64,000 nt of DNA from Atkinsonella hypoxylon (lineage: Eukaryota; Ascomycota; Sordariomycetes; Hypocreales; Clavicipitaceae): positions 1-64,000 of the forward strand of contig JFHB01000153.1 in NCBI GenBank assembly GCA_000729835.1, read 5' to 3'. The notes beneath the pieces were generated by a model. It saw nothing but the letters and a program-made list of their open reading frames with translations, was not told the DNA's origin and ran no database searches. The position numbers were made by a program, and so were the translations under genes. Positions 23,001 to 36,537 of the stretch are shown here, one piece after another; position 1 is the stretch's first letter, and each line of letters opens with the position of its first letter.

Positions 23001-23579
23001 TGTACTTGGTATGAGGCGAGTGGCTCCGTGCAACGAAACGAATAGATAAAGGTGAGTCTTTGTTGATTGTGTTTCACCCAGTGACCAAGGAATAAGCAAG
23101 CACGCAAGTCGGTAGTGACTAATTGAGTGCACTATAATTGATTTTGAGGTGGGATGGGGAGGAAAGAAAGGGAACGTCGAGCAGCGATGCCGATACCGGC
23201 AATCTGAAGTCAAGTCATTTTTTTGATGTTTTGCGCCTGTGATTGTCCCTGTGACTTTGGCAGACCTTCAGCACTGTTATTGGTCGGCCGATTCAGAATG
23301 GTGTCTCCTATAGGTAATTGGAGGCCGTCCATTGGTCAGAGCGCCTTACTACGTCCAGACAGTGGTTTACGGATGATGGTTTCAAGATTGGCTGCGGCAG
23401 CCAACATGGCAGCCAGAAACGGCATGCGCGGACAAAAAAGGTACTTGGGGTCGCCTCACGCCGACGTAGCCAAGGAGAGAAACAAAACACGGCCCGACAA
23501 GATTCTGTGAACTTACGACCTATATTTGCAATTTCAATAATGTAAGTGCATAAACTATGGGGACTGTGGGCTCTTTCCT
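23001..23579. other. Gap between ILV3 and the polyketide synthase
   Basis: About 580 bp holding the ILV3 promoter and the 3' flank of the synthase. It marks the left edge of the cluster. No gene seen. Confidence 0.5.
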
Positions 23580-26500
23580 TCAACACTCAATAGCCGCTGT
23601 AACTAAATCTTCAATCTTGGTGCTCTTGTTTAACAACTGCAGCATCGTCAACTCTAGCCCAAACGTCTTGAAGAGCCAGTTTCTCAATTCTCCCGCCACC
23701 AAACTGTCCACACCATACCGTGAAACAGGTTCACAAGGGTCAACTTCATCGTCTGCTACGCCGAGGAGCTCTGCGATGCGTGATGTGATGGACACACGTG
23801 CAATTGCCATCTTTTCGGTCCGAGATGATGCATGCTGCATCTGCATGGAGATGGAGGAACCTTCTCCAGCTGCGCCGCCAGCACCAGCACCAGAAGCAAG
23901 AGCCTGGGCTCGATCTGAAATTGCTTGCGCAACAGCCTGAAATCGGGTGTTATTGTACCATACCAAGTCGTTGATGCGTCCACTGTCGAGATAGGAAAGG
24001 AACCTGGCCGGCTCCAGGCCAGTGACAACTTGAGCTCGGCAGCTGGGGTCAAGATGGGCCAAGTAGGATACTTTTGACGAAGGATCTGACTCGCAGAGCG
24101 CCCCTTCAACAAGCTGCAGGAACTCGGTTTCCGACACACCATAGGTTGCATTTCGTTGCAGCATCTGCTGGAATCCAACGGATGCGCTGACGGAGCCGAC
24201 TTCAAGAATCAACCCAAGTCCAACAGCCGTCGCTGGTAAGCCTTGCGAAAGCCGGAACCGCGCAAAGGCGTCCTGGAAGGCGTTTGCAGCGGTGTAAGCT
24301 CCCTGACTCGGCGTACCCACCGTTCCTACGATGGATGAGGTCATCAAGAAGAAGTCAAGAGACAGATTCTCGGTGGCCTGATGAAGATTCACCGTGCCCG
24401 AGACCTTGGGTGCCAGAACATCCTGGATCCGGGGCCAAGTAGCATTGCTGAAAAGAGCATCCTGCGCATCGTTAGCGTCTCAAACCCCCAAAAACTCAAC
24501 GTGGAAGTCGTCCAGATTTGAAACCTACCCCTTCAACCATCGCAGCATGAATGACCCCCTTCACTTGACGCAGGGCAGAAATATCCTTCACAGCTGAAAC
24601 GAGTGCCTGTTTATCAGTCACATCACAACGGAGCACTTCTGGGCTGGCACCCGCTGCGATGAGATCTTTCACGAGGGACACAGTCTCAGGCTTATCGGCT
24701 CCAGATCGGGAGAAGAATACAAGATGGCGAGCTCCACGTTCAACCATCCAGGCAGCCAAGCTGCGCCCAAGCCCGCCCAAGCATCCAACAAGTAGATAGG
24801 CCGCCGTTGGATCGAATCTTGCCCGAATAGCTGGTCGAGCGATCTGAAATCTTTTAGCTTGGGTGTGAAGAGAACCATGGCAGTTTGGTATTCTCACCTT
24901 CAGAGTGGCCGCCGGATTATGGAAAGTGACGACAAACTTTCCAGTATGCACTCCCTTGGAGAAACTACTCAAGGCCGATTCTAGTCGAGAAATGCAAAAG
25001 GTCTTCAAGTGTTTTATGGGGCCGATCACACCTTGGTCCACGAGAGCGATCATTTCCGCCATCAATCTATGACTTCTTTAGTCCCAGCAAGTTCCCTACA
25101 ATTAGAGAGGGAGGAGAGGGGGAAAAGTACAAAAAAAAAAAAATAAAGAAAGAAAGAGAATACAGCATGAAACTTACCTCGAAATGAGGCTGGGCTTTTG
25201 GTGATAGATCAGACCGAGATCAAACGATGAAAAGGTGGCATTTCTCTTGAACACCTCAAGTCCAAGCCTGCCCCCTCCTAGCACATCAGTCCTACCGACG
25301 TCAATGAAGCGGCCCAAAGGAGCGATGCATCTCCATGTTTCGTGCATTGAGTCTCCAGAAGAGCTACAAAGGATTACGTCAATGCCCTTGTGTCCGGTAG
25401 CCTGCATAATATCATTGACCGCACCAAGGCGTCGAGAATCGAAGATGCGGTTGGCGGGAATACCAAACTCTTCGACCAGAACCTTGCGCTTGTCATTGTT
25501 ACCGACTGTTGCATACACCTCTGCGCCGAGATATTGAGCAATCCGGATGGCTGCCATACCGAGACCGCCAGTTGCGGACTGGATCAGAATTGACTCGCCC
25601 TTCTCTAAATGAGCAAGATGTTTAAGGGCGTATATAGAGGTGAGGAAGACAACTGGCATCGACGCTGCGCCTTCCGCCGAGATTCCTCTCGGAACGTGGG
25701 TAATCAGTGAAGCGGGAGATCTGAGGCGATTGCCCATGTTTCCTGGAATCATACCGAAGACTCGATCGCCCTCCTTCAAAGTCGTAACGGCCGAACCTAC
25801 GCGGGTCACCACGCCGGCTCCTTCGGTGCTCAGCTTGTTAAGATCAAATCTAGCTGTGGCAACAGCAAGGTCCTATAGACGTTGAATCAGCATGTGTATG
25901 AAACAAATCTCGTAGAATAGTTAGTACCTTCATGTTAAGGCCAATAGCTTCCGTCTTGATCTCAACCCAGTCGTCTTCCAGCGGGTTATCAAAGTCTAGG
26001 TCATTGCTGAAGTAAAGCGACGAAAGCACACCGGGCTGCCGGTATCGTGCTCTGATCGGTCCCTGAGATCCCAAAGTGTCTTCGTGAAGATCCCCGACTG
26101 TGTGACGCAGAGAAAACTGCTCATTTAGAGTCGTCTCTGGCAGCAAACGTTCAATATGGAGAATCCCTCCGCGGATCACGCACTCTCTGTCTACAGTATC
26201 AGGTGAGACAGCCTCCTGCAGCTCTCTGAGCTTGTGAATGAGTAGTTCTGCAACTCTATCAGGTGGAGTGGAGTGGCTGATATCCCATTCGACAAAGGCG
26301 TATTTGGACTGTACATTTTCAGTGGCAATAGACCTAAGGAAGCCCTTCATAATGGAGGATTCGCCAGGAATCATCGAATCTGCAGCAAACCACACCAACG
26401 ACGAAGCCCGTCCAATAATGGCCTGTAGAGCTTCGAAATAGGCTGGATCACGGCAGGTCAAGACGCTGCCGTTCACGTCGACGAAGCTGAGGATGGAAGA

Positions 26501-29500
26501 CTTTGGAGGAATTTCATGGCCAGAAAATAGCTCTATCATGACAGGGCTGAATCCTTGATCTCGCAACATCTCGTATGTGGCGGATGCGGCTAACGGAATT
26601 GAATCCCGGTAGAGAAGAAAAACTTCTGCCTGCTGCTCCTTTGAGCGAAGATCTGACTTGGTTTTGGGAGCTTTTGAGAGCATGACGGTTGTCTGCTTTT
26701 GGTCACCAGCATACTATTCGTGTGATTAGTAAACAACCGCTCAAATGGGCAAGACGAAGCATATACTCACATCTTCTAGAGAAATATCAACGCCCGAGAA
26801 TCCAGATTTCTTTAGGATTTGGTCCCATCCAGACTCGTCTAGGTGCAATTGCTCCCGCTCCCATTGCCCGCTCAGCGTGCGGTGGAGGACTTCCGAAGTG
26901 AGCGTTGGGCATGTTGTTTCCAGTAATACTAGTGATCCCGACGGCTTGAGCAGAGTCTTGATATTTTTCAATGCATTTTCCACATCGTCAAGCTGGCTGA
27001 GACAACCCGTAGCGATGATCAGATCAAAGGAGCTAGCTGTGAACGATTGTGAAAGAGGATCCTGTGAAACATCCAGCGTCTGGAAGGTGACGTATGATTG
27101 ACCATGGAACCGCGACTTGGCCTCAGTGATACACCAGCCTTGAGAATCTGAGAAGACGTACTCTTGGATGCGTTTCATGGTTGACTTGGACGTCAATGTC
27201 CCCAGAACAACTGACGTTGCCCCGGCTGATCCCGCACCCACCTCGAGCACCTTCATTCGAGGGTTTTTGTGGCCTAGAAGATCTACAATCTTTTCAAGCT
27301 GCAGGTACGCGCCTTGAACAAAAATTGCCGAAGAAGAGAGGTCATTCAGAAGGTTGTTCTCCATGAGGACTTTGACGCTATTCGTTTCTCCTGCCAGAAT
27401 CTTACCCAGGTTGCGGTGTAATGTCTCGAGACATTTCGCCTCTGGAACATTGCTCAACCCGGTTGCGAGTCTTTGAATCTCGTCATTTCGGTCTGTCTTG
27501 CTAATTCTGTGGATGGGTTGATGCTTGGAGGAGCTAACCCAATTCTTAACCCAGCTGCTGAATTTGTCATGGCTTTGAGTCTCGTCCTGGGTCAAGTCAC
27601 TATTATGTAGCTCCTCTGCAATGCTCTCGAGGACGTGGACAGACAATGTCTCGAGGGCTCTAATGGTAGTGGATGAAATCTCCTTGGGAGGGAACATGGC
27701 CTTTGCAATGGACAAGGTCAACGAATCCACGTCAGGTCTTGCCACTGGCCGCCAGTACGGCTCACGAATAGTATCCGAAGCGCTCTCATGTGCAATACCT
27801 TCATACGAAACGCACTTCAACTCTCCTATATCCAGCAGAGGGGCTCCCGATGAGCTGAAGAGCTGTGCCTTTGCATAGATACTTCGAAGGCCAACAATGT
27901 CGCCACTGGCTATTCCTAAAGCCTGCTCTTCGAGACGTTCAGGCACCCAGACTGAGACCTCATCGGCAAAGATTGGAACGAATGCCTTTTCGAAATTTTC
28001 GACTTGGCCCGCATGGCACGAGATGAGAGCCAATTGAATGCACATATCCAGAGTTGCAGGATGTATCACATACTTGGATTCGTTCTTGTGGTCAGGGGTA
28101 GGGTTAAGAGCAACGCTGGCCGATGCAACATTGGCGCCACGGTAGGCTTTCAGTTCGGACAACCCTTGGAAAGCTGGACCATAACCTAAGCCGGCAGTGT
28201 GGAATCTTTTGTGCCAGCGCGAAATATCGAGCGACTTGGAACGGTGGTCGATTTGCAGCTTCTTCCTCTGCGCAATGGATGTGTCTGTGGTTATCACAGA
28301 GATTGTACCAGTACAATGCTGAGTCCACGTGTCGCTATTCGGCAGAATTGAGCCAATGCTAAACTTGTACCATTGCGACATGACGGCAGCATTGGTTAAG
28401 GTCAGTTTCTCCATGTTGAGAACGGTTTCAACTCCGAGCTCCGTGTCCTCCACACGTAATGCGGAATTGATGGCGACCTGTCGAAGCTTGAAAGACTTGA
28501 TAGGAGCAGCATCATCCACTTCATGATGCAACTGACTGACAGCTTCGATGGCCATGGTGAGGTACGCGGCTCCAGGGAGAACAGCATGTGGGAGAAGCTT
28601 ATGGTCTTCCAGCCAGGGAAGATCCTTCAGGCGGAGCACATTTCTCCATTGAGGATGTGTCTTCGAACCGCCAGGCACACGAGCGCCAAGAATATCGTGG
28701 CGAAGATGCTTTCTGAGACGGTAGTCTCTATTGAATCTGTTCTCATAGTGAACAGGATTCTCCGGATATGAGTACTTGTATGGAGGCAGGTCAATGCAAG
28801 GGAAACCATGAGAGAGCTTCAGCGTTCCGTTTTCAATGCGCTCCGTTGCGTTCACAGCGACCAAGTCGACTGGGGCATTGTTGAGAAAAAGGTTGCCGGC
28901 GAGTGTCAACATGCTGACTACATCATTCTCGCCTCGGCGAAGGGACGCGAGGCAAAGTGGCAGTGAGGAACCATTCTGCTGAAGGCCAGCGCGAATCTGC
29001 TTCAAGGGACCACCCAAGGCAGGATGAGGCCCAATCTCTATCAAGACATCTGCAGGACACACGCTTGCAAGCTTCTCAACTGCATTTGAGAACAGCACGG
29101 GGGACTCGAGGTTTTGGCGCCAGTATGACGGATGAACAGACACTGCTTCTTTCATTGGTGTCACAGACGAGACCCATTTGACGGCGGGTTGGGCTGGCTC
29201 TTGCTGGAGAAAGGACTTGGTTTCGTTGAGACCTTGTGTAGCGAGTTCTTCATATGCTTGGCCAAGTGTTGTCATATGGTGGGAGTGGTAGGCGTTGCCA
29301 CCAGTCTTCAATACGCGGGCGAACACACCCTTGTCATTGAGCATTTTGCTCAGACGCTGGATTGCCTCCGGCTCCCCTGAAAGTGTGACACTATTAGGTG
29401 AGTTAACAGCCGCAATTTTGACCTCGCTTTCAATGCCGTCCAAATATGATCTAGCTTCACTTGGGCCGACACCAACCGCCATCATGAGTCCCTGTCGTGT

Positions 29501-32166
29501 GTTGGTGGCTACGACCAGACCGCGGAAGTACGCAAGGACAATAGCTTCGCATGCTTTGAGATGACCTGCAGCATATGCTGCTGCTATTTCACCTGCATCA
29601 TTGCATCATTGTTAGAAGGGAAACAAAAGACTATCCTGTAAGCGCAGGAATTGGGACTTTATTTACCTGAAGAATGTCCAACAGTGACTACTGGTTGGAT
29701 TCCCCATTGCTTCAAAAGCGCCACCAACGCTATTTGCAACGCTGTACAAACAGTCTGTGAGAAAGCCGGATCATGAATCTGGCTAGTGGCCTCCGGCTCC
29801 ATAAGCGCTCCCTCTATTGTCCAGGAAGGTCGGCGGTTCAACGCTCCAAGAACCTTGTCCAGGTATTGAATGGAATGTTTAAATACGGCAAACTCGGGGA
29901 TAAGTTGCGCCCCCACTGGTAATAACAGCGTTAGCGATGGAATCTGCAGAAAATCGGAGGAGTCTCTCCTTACTTTGAGGCCATTGTGCACCCTGTCCCG
30001 TGAATACAAAGCCAATTCGCTTTGCGACGGAGCTTGGTGCCTTACCCATAGTCACCATCTCAGGTTTAATTCCACCAGAAATTGCATCTGATTCAACGAT
30101 GGCGAAGGCACGGCGGACGAACCTTGACTTTCGACAGCCAAGCGTGTAGAGGACATCAGCCAGTTCGTACTTGGGTACCGACGCAGCAACCATTGCGAGA
30201 TTCTCTTTCAGTGCGAGCTCATCGTGTGCAGACACTGGAAGTAAGACGTACGGCCGTGCCGCTGCTTTTGTAGTTTGAATCAATTCCGCTTGCTGCAACC
30301 AGCCAAGAGAGCCTGAAGTCTGGCAGGTAGGGTGGCCATTTCCATTGACATGTTGGCCATGACCATTGGAGTACCCGTTGCCATTAGTGTTGCCGTTTTC
30401 CCTGGTATGGCCATTCCGATTTATTTTGACCTCTGTTTTACCATTTATCGGCGGTAATACTTTTGGAATGGTCCCCGACACTAGAGGCAATCCTTGTAGC
30501 TTATAGCCGGGAAGAACCACACTTGGATGGTCAAGAATAGCGTGGCCATTCGCACCGCCGTAGCCGAAGCTAATCAATGAATTAGTGCTGCCATATTACC
30601 TTGGATATTATTTTGCAAAGACTTCGAGTCCGAGCAAAAAGAAGCCGCATCGTACCTATTAATACTGACCCGCAGAAGCTTGTTTGTAGGCCACGGAGTC
30701 ATTTCAGTTACAACCTTAGCCTTCGCTGTCTCAAAATCGATTGCAGGATTGAACTTCTCGATCCCAATTGTAGCAGGGATCTCCCCATGCTCCATCGCTA
30801 ATACACATTTCATGATTTGCGACATGGCACTGGCAGCTTCGCTGTGTCCTAAATTTGGTTTGATCTACGTCGCGCGGTAAGTGAAGTGATCTTAGAAGGG
30901 CATATAGAAGTAGATTAGGCAACGTACCGAGCCGATGAGTAGGGGATCATCTTTTCGACCAGCAGAGAACACCCTGCCAATCGCCGAAACTTCAATTGGG
31001 TCACCAACTGGGGTTCCTGTTCCATGGCACTCGGCATAGCCCGTCAAGTCTGGATTGAGGCCGCCAGCAGCCTTGTAAGCTTGTCTCATGACAGCCTCTT
31101 GACCATCAGGACTGGGATGTGAAATGCCGCCCGTTTTTCCATTGGCGTTGAAGGCTGTGCCTCGTACTACAGCCCGGATAGGATCACCGTCTGCAATGGC
31201 GTCTGAGAGCTTCTTCAAGTAGATTGCGCCGAAGCCCTCAGCGCGTGAATACCCATCTGCTGCAGCATCGAATGTATGACAGCGAGACGTAGGAGAAACC
31301 GCGCCGAGTTTCGTAGTGAAAATTTGATTGTCTGGGCCGAGGATGACGTTTGCTCCTGCAACAATGGCAGCATCACAATCATCGTTTCGGATGGACGTGA
31401 CGGCCAGGTGCAAAGCATACATAGATGCAGAACATGCAGTATCAACTACCAAGCTGTGCTCTCATGTTAGCGCCGGGGGGTGGCTCCGTTAACACTTTCT
31501 GAGAGATGAGGATTGGAGAAACCTCACCTGGGACCTTGAAGATTGAACACATAGTTTATGCGATTGCTCAAGATCGTAGGCCCACCACCAGTCACAACGT
31601 ACGGTAGTGTGTGATCTGGATCTCGGTACTGCATGATCTGGTGCTCATTGTTGAAGTTTCCCACAAACACACCAGTTCTTGAGCCAAAGAACTTGTCAAG
31701 TGGGGTTCCAGCACTTTCAACCGCTTCATACGTTACCTCGAGCAATTTTCGCTGACTGGGGTCCAAGGCCATTGCTTCTGTGGCCGTGATACCAAAGAAG
31801 CTGTGGTCAAAGTCACGAGTGTCTTCCTGAAGCAAGTGACCGCCTCTGGTATACATGCTTGCCGGTCGTCGACCGTCAGGATGATAGAAACCATCGAGAT
31901 TGATGCGGTCCTTCTTAAACTCGGACCAGCCGTCTCGTTTCTCTTTTAACAGGTCCCATAGCTGTGAGGGACTCTTGACGCCACCAGGCCACCGACAACC
32001 TGTAGGATTGTGGTCATTACATGAAAATCAGAGCAGGATGTACAAGAATAGTCTTACCCATGCCCACAATGGCAACAGGCTCGGGACATTGTGAGAGAGG
32101 GGGATCAGAGGCTGACTGTGAATGAGCCATTGACTGAGAATGAGCCATTGACTGTGAATGAGCCAT
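23580..32166 (-). CDS. Highly reducing type I polyketide synthase, KS-AT-DH-CMeT-ER-KR-ACP
   Basis: Iterative HR-PKS, 12 exons (32166-32058, 31999-31528, 31453-30928, 30864-30656, 30587-29974, 29915-29667, 29592-26771, 26713-25928, 25872-25178, 25066-24898, 24843-24529, 24461-23580); phases close at 2615 aa. KS has DTACSAS (Cys about 201), ECHGTGT and KPNLGHSEAA. An Asn/Gly-rich linker follows. AT has FTGQGAQW and GHSSGE (Ser about 725). DH has WLEDHKLLPHAVLPG (His about 1056) and HPATLD; the usual Gly of HxxxG is Pro. CMeT has VLEVGAGSAGAT (about 1507). ER has SATGGLGMAAIRIAQ, KR has GCLGGLGRSL and a YTAAN catalytic segment, and ACP has YGVDSL. No thioesterase or reductase follows the ACP. 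All domains appear intact, so a reduced, C-methylated chain is expected, released by another enzyme or spontaneously. The N-terminus is three MAHSQS repeats, so the exact start is uncertain. Confidence 0.95.
32113..32166 (-). repeat. 18-bp tandem repeat (three units) at PKS start
   Basis: Three near-identical 18-bp units encode MAHSQS three times at the start of the synthase; each unit carries its own in-frame ATG (first bases at 32166, 32148 and 32130). Units differ by single bases. Confidence 0.85.
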
Positions 32167-33299
32167 TGCTATATAAGCGGCATATAGGAGATGTACGGCA
32201 GTGACGTGCTTTTTCAGTTGGAAGGCGAAGAGATACCGTGATGAAAGGTGATGGTGGAAAGTTTTAATGGGGTCACTCAGTAGGTGCCGTAGTCCTTGTT
32301 TGCTGAATGTGAGAGAATAATGCGAAGAAGACCACACAATTCACACCTAATTCAACCATATAAATGCTTGACTGAGTCTTATATGTTCTGGCCTAAGAGG
32401 GTGCTGACGTGTTTGCCATGTGCTTGCTCTAGCCGTATTTCTTTACCATTTGTACTTCAAAGTCATTGGCTTGTACCAGTAAAGTGAGCTTTTAAGCGAG
32501 ATAAGTCGGAAAGCCAGTAGATGCAGCGAAATTGGAAAGTCAAGGGCGTGTGGTTTTGAAGCTCGGATACACGGAAGCATGCCGTCCCGGCACATCTGTG
32601 CATAAACGGTGTCTCATTAGTGATGCAGATAAAAGGACACCACAAGGGAGTGAGACTATGAAAAACTCCTCTTTCCCAGGAACATCTTCCAAGGAGTTTT
32701 GCCCCCCACCGTTGGCGACGGTGGAACCTGTGTTAGCGCTGACATGCGGCATCTCGGCTGACGGCTGACTGCCTACTTGCCTCAAAGCGGGACTAGATGG
32801 CTCTAAGAGTATTATGGAGATGATTTCCCGGTGGCGTCACTAAGTCTGTGGACTTCGTCATCACTTTAGGCACCACTTGAGAGTTTACACCCTCGGAGTC
32901 GACGGCGGTGAAAGCCGGAAGCCACCTCTACACGAATGCCGCATATCGGGAGACAATATGTATGTTATTTTTTAGTCCCTTATGGTTCACATGCTCAGTG
33001 GCGTTTTCTCGTCAGAGAAAGCTGCATGGGTTCACAAGTCTGCCTGGTGATTTTGGGAATGCTTCGAATGTCTTTGCGGAACAATCCGGAACAAACGCCG
33101 GTTAGCAAAGCTACGAAATAACGCAAGACGGCTCAACAGTGCAGTATTCAGAAGATAATAAAGTATGAGTTGTGGAATTTCTTCGCAGGGCTTTATTCTA
33201 CGTGCAGCGGGGGATTGGCTTAAGCTTGGTAGACCTCGACACTAGCGACATTTTTGTTCCCGCCAAGAATCTTGACAATAGAATTCCTCCAAGTAGCTG
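32167..33299. other. PKS upstream region, no gene
   Basis: About 1.1 kb with the synthase promoter and the 3' flank of the methyltransferase gene. On the minus strand a TATATAG sequence falls within ~12 bp of the ATG, too close to act as its TATA box. No supported gene. Confidence 0.5.
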
Positions 33300-34859
33300 T
33301 TACTGAGCCAGCTTCACTTCGATCAAACCCATGATTCCCTTACCATGTACGCGAACAACCTGTTGAAACATTAGTACATGCTGCAGGAATGTCGTGTTTT
33401 ATACTACTCACTTCAAATCGTGGGTCAGCTGCCCCGAGCAACGATTGAAACTCAGCCAGAGTTCGCTGTTTCGCAGCGTAACCGTTTAGCATATGAATGT
33501 CAATTTGTCGCAGATGATGCTCCTCGACCTTGAGCTCCTGGTTGGGCGGAGGCAGCAACATGTCATTGATCAGCAAGTTTGTGCCGGGGGATGTGGCCAT
33601 GGCAGGCACGAAAGACTGAAAGATCTTGACGCAGACATCATCCGGGTAATTATGGGTGACCTGGCGAAGAAAGAATAGTCCCGCATCAGTGATAGGCTGC
33701 GGCTCGTAAAAGCTGTACTGCATGAAGGAAACGCGGTCCTTGACGGGGCCGTAGTCTGCCCGTTTGGGGCCTTCCTCGAGCATGACAGTGTTGACATCTT
33801 GAACGACGAAACTGAGATTGGGGAATTTCTGTTTATTATTTTTCAATTTAGACATGGGAAGGCATTTTCGTCATCCGCGGGAGCTTGAACTTACAGTGGC
33901 TAGGTAGATGGAAACATGTCCGCTTCCGCCGCCGACGTCGACAACTTTCCCGTTGCCAAGACTAGCCCAAGGGAATCGTTCGCTTAACTCTTTGTGATCT
34001 CGATTCACTACTTCTGTCAGCCTGTGCTGTGCTGGGAGATGATACAGGCGTGGTGGACAAACTTTGGACATAGCCAGCCATGGCAGAGGCAAAACGCGCG
34101 CCGCGCTCCGGATTTTCCGCATACCAGGTATATGGCGAAGTGCCGAACCGAAGATTGAAAGCGCTATTCTTGGCTTCGGAAGTGTAAGGCGACTTCTCAA
34201 TGGATGCAGCCGTCAATGAAGACGCCTCGAACATTTCATCAGCTCTGAAAACGAGTGGTCAATAGGCGTGTAAGACAGATTTTCTGTGGCATCGTGGAGC
34301 TTACTCAAAGGCAAAGCATTGCTCAATGTCCTTGTTCTGCGCAATAAATGCAGACAAGGCCGTATGCTCAAACTGGTCGCCTTCCACCTCCTGGAAGCAG
34401 CGCTGGGTAGTGAGGAATTTCATGACGCGACGTAGGCGGTCTTGGTCCATCTGCGCCGCCGCAGCCATTTCTTTTACAGAAATGGGACGATCAAGTGGCA
34501 CAATGGTAAAGTACTTGAAGCGCAGGGCAACCTGCCAAGCGGCAAGATCATGGTGACAGCAGCAGAAAGTTCGGATCCATTGAAGAGGCCCTGTCGCAAG
34601 CAAGCTAAGGTCTGTCGTGGCCTGGTTCAGATCGTTACGAATGGCATCGTATTCATTGTTCTCGGGGTGAGGAGGAGAACAGGCCGTGAAGTTAGGCTCT
34701 TCCAGACCGTTTTGCTCAAGGTAGCTCACTAGTCTTTCGGCATGCTTCAGAGCATCGCGGGCAGTTGCGAGGATCAATGACTGTTGGAATCATTAGGACA
34801 TGAAGTTCTTGTTTGAAAGGGATGCAAGATCTTCATACTTGATGCTTTGAGACCGCCAT
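33300..34859 (-). CDS. O-methyltransferase, winged-helix type, probable frameshift
   Basis: SAM-dependent O-methyltransferase of fungal secondary metabolism. Exons: 34859-34839 (21 nt, MAVSKHQ), 34780-34305, 34244-33895, 33828-33412 and 33359-33300. An N-terminal dimerisation/winged-helix region (PISVKEMAAAAQMDQDRLRR) precedes motif I VVDVGGGSGHVSIYLA and a C-terminal half with LRQVTHNYPDDVCVKIFQ and LLINDMLLPPP. In the third exon the frame changes: YAENPERGARFASAMAGYVQ is in one frame and VNRDHKELSERFPWASLG in the next, leaving 1 nt too many around 34022-34060. A 103-bp intron (34022-34124, GTATGC..CACAG) would restore a 406-aa frame, but it would delete the family-conserved NPERxxRF block. 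I therefore favour a real or sequencing frameshift. Its neighbours place it in the polyketide cluster. Confidence 0.82.
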
Positions 34860-36537
34860 GATAGTCTAACAGTATGGTGCCAATCGGTTTACTACACAAG
34901 TACAAAATGTGTTTTGAAGTTTTTTGCAAAGTCTAAGTTGGCACAAGAGGTATGCGAGAAAGGCTTCGGTTTTCTGGCTGTGACAATGCCAAGATTGCGG
35001 TTTTCGCTCGAAGTGATAGAGGGGTAAGTTCAAAGCCAGCTTGGAACTGTCGGGCCCTCGTTCATGGTGTAGGTACTCAGGAGCTAAGGCTGTTCGTTCA
35101 GCCTCAGTGCAACCGCAGAATTCTCGTTGGAAGGATAAGGGTCTTGTTGCGGGTCGTGGCGTGTGCATCACGACAAGGCAGATACGACGATACATCACAG
35201 TGTTTCAAAAGATACACCCCGTCAACCTGCTTTGAGGTGTGTGGGGATCGTTGCGTTTCGTAAGATAACGGTAACTCGGTGTAAAACGTGCGAAGCCTAA
35301 GCTAGTGGTTAGCTCGGATGTCGACGATGCGCACTGACAGCCTCTCGGACACGATGTGGGAATAAGGCCTAGAACGAGATGACAAAAAGAAAAAGAATGA
35401 CAAGTCGCAAAAGTCGAGTGCATCGGAATTCTTTCGTTGCAGGCTGAGCCACAAACTTTTCCATTCTCGTGTTCGAGGGCCAGGAAGGTGCGTAAGCGCA
35501 TCAAACTGCGTATCAAAAAGTAACGCTTGATCGGGGAAACTGCCTCATGGAGCATTTAGAGCATTTTTGTTAGGTATATGGGTTCCGCTGTAAGATTAAA
35601 TACACATACTCACGAATCAGCGCTTAACAACATGCATAATAAGCGCCGGGGAATACCGTGTGCCAACCAACCCAACAACACTTCAACCATGTCACGTCAC
35701 ATCACATCAATTAATTAATCTACTTTTAGGTATCCGTATAACACACCCTCGCCCTGTCCAGGCAGGCACCCTGACCCATGCCCCAATGCCACCTTGAGTC
35801 GATGCATGCTACTGCAGATGTGGATAACAGGGAACAGGGACTCGGGGAAATAGCCACGCCCCGTCGCGGAAATTAAATACTCCTGGTCTCAGATAATGCC
35901 GGGGAATCTCGTGCCATCTCAAGTAGGGCCTCCCCTTACAATACCCAGACACCGGCCTGTACGGTTACGGCATTCCCAACATCACGAAGCTTTTTACTCC
36001 ACCTAGCTGAACTGTTCTGTGACCAGGGTGCATTTGAGAATGCAATGCTGACCGTTTGATTCCGTGAAGCTGTGTGTAATCGGTATGCACCTTTTGGAAT
36101 CCAATGAAGCTACACCTAAATACTGGTAGTTATTACCAATGACTCATATCCTCACCAATTACACTACGTAACTATACTTAGGTATACAGAAATTAGCATC
36201 TGCCGTCTTATCCATCTATCTCCACTTGAGCCGCTATGGCCAAGGTATCTACAGTACTCTGTGCAAAATTCCCGTGGACAACTGCTACGCGACTTTATTG
36301 TTATAGGCATCAAAGAGATGGTGTTGACTGTGGGATCATACAATATGTTAGGTTACGAAAAAAAAAAAAAATTGACAAGGAGTCAGATGGAAAGAATTTT
36401 TTTTAATACATTCTGTAGAATAAATCTGCCTATAATCTGACCAAGTGATACTAAGTGTCGCTCTGGCAAGCCAGGCGTGAGCCAAGTGCAAGTGTTTGTA
36501 GGACTTCCCCAAACGTGGTCTTAACTACCATCAACTT
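34860..36537. other. Intergenic, no supported gene
   Basis: About 1.7 kb between two minus-strand cluster genes. Short open frames on both strands (for example 34952-35263 plus, 35205-35555 minus) lack domains and splice continuation. It contains A/T runs at about 36358-36371 and 36397-36403. Confidence 0.5.

Noticed and set aside
35205..35555. A 116-codon minus-strand frame between the methyltransferase and P450 genes
   Set aside because: No domain, no intron continuation and composition like the flanking DNA.
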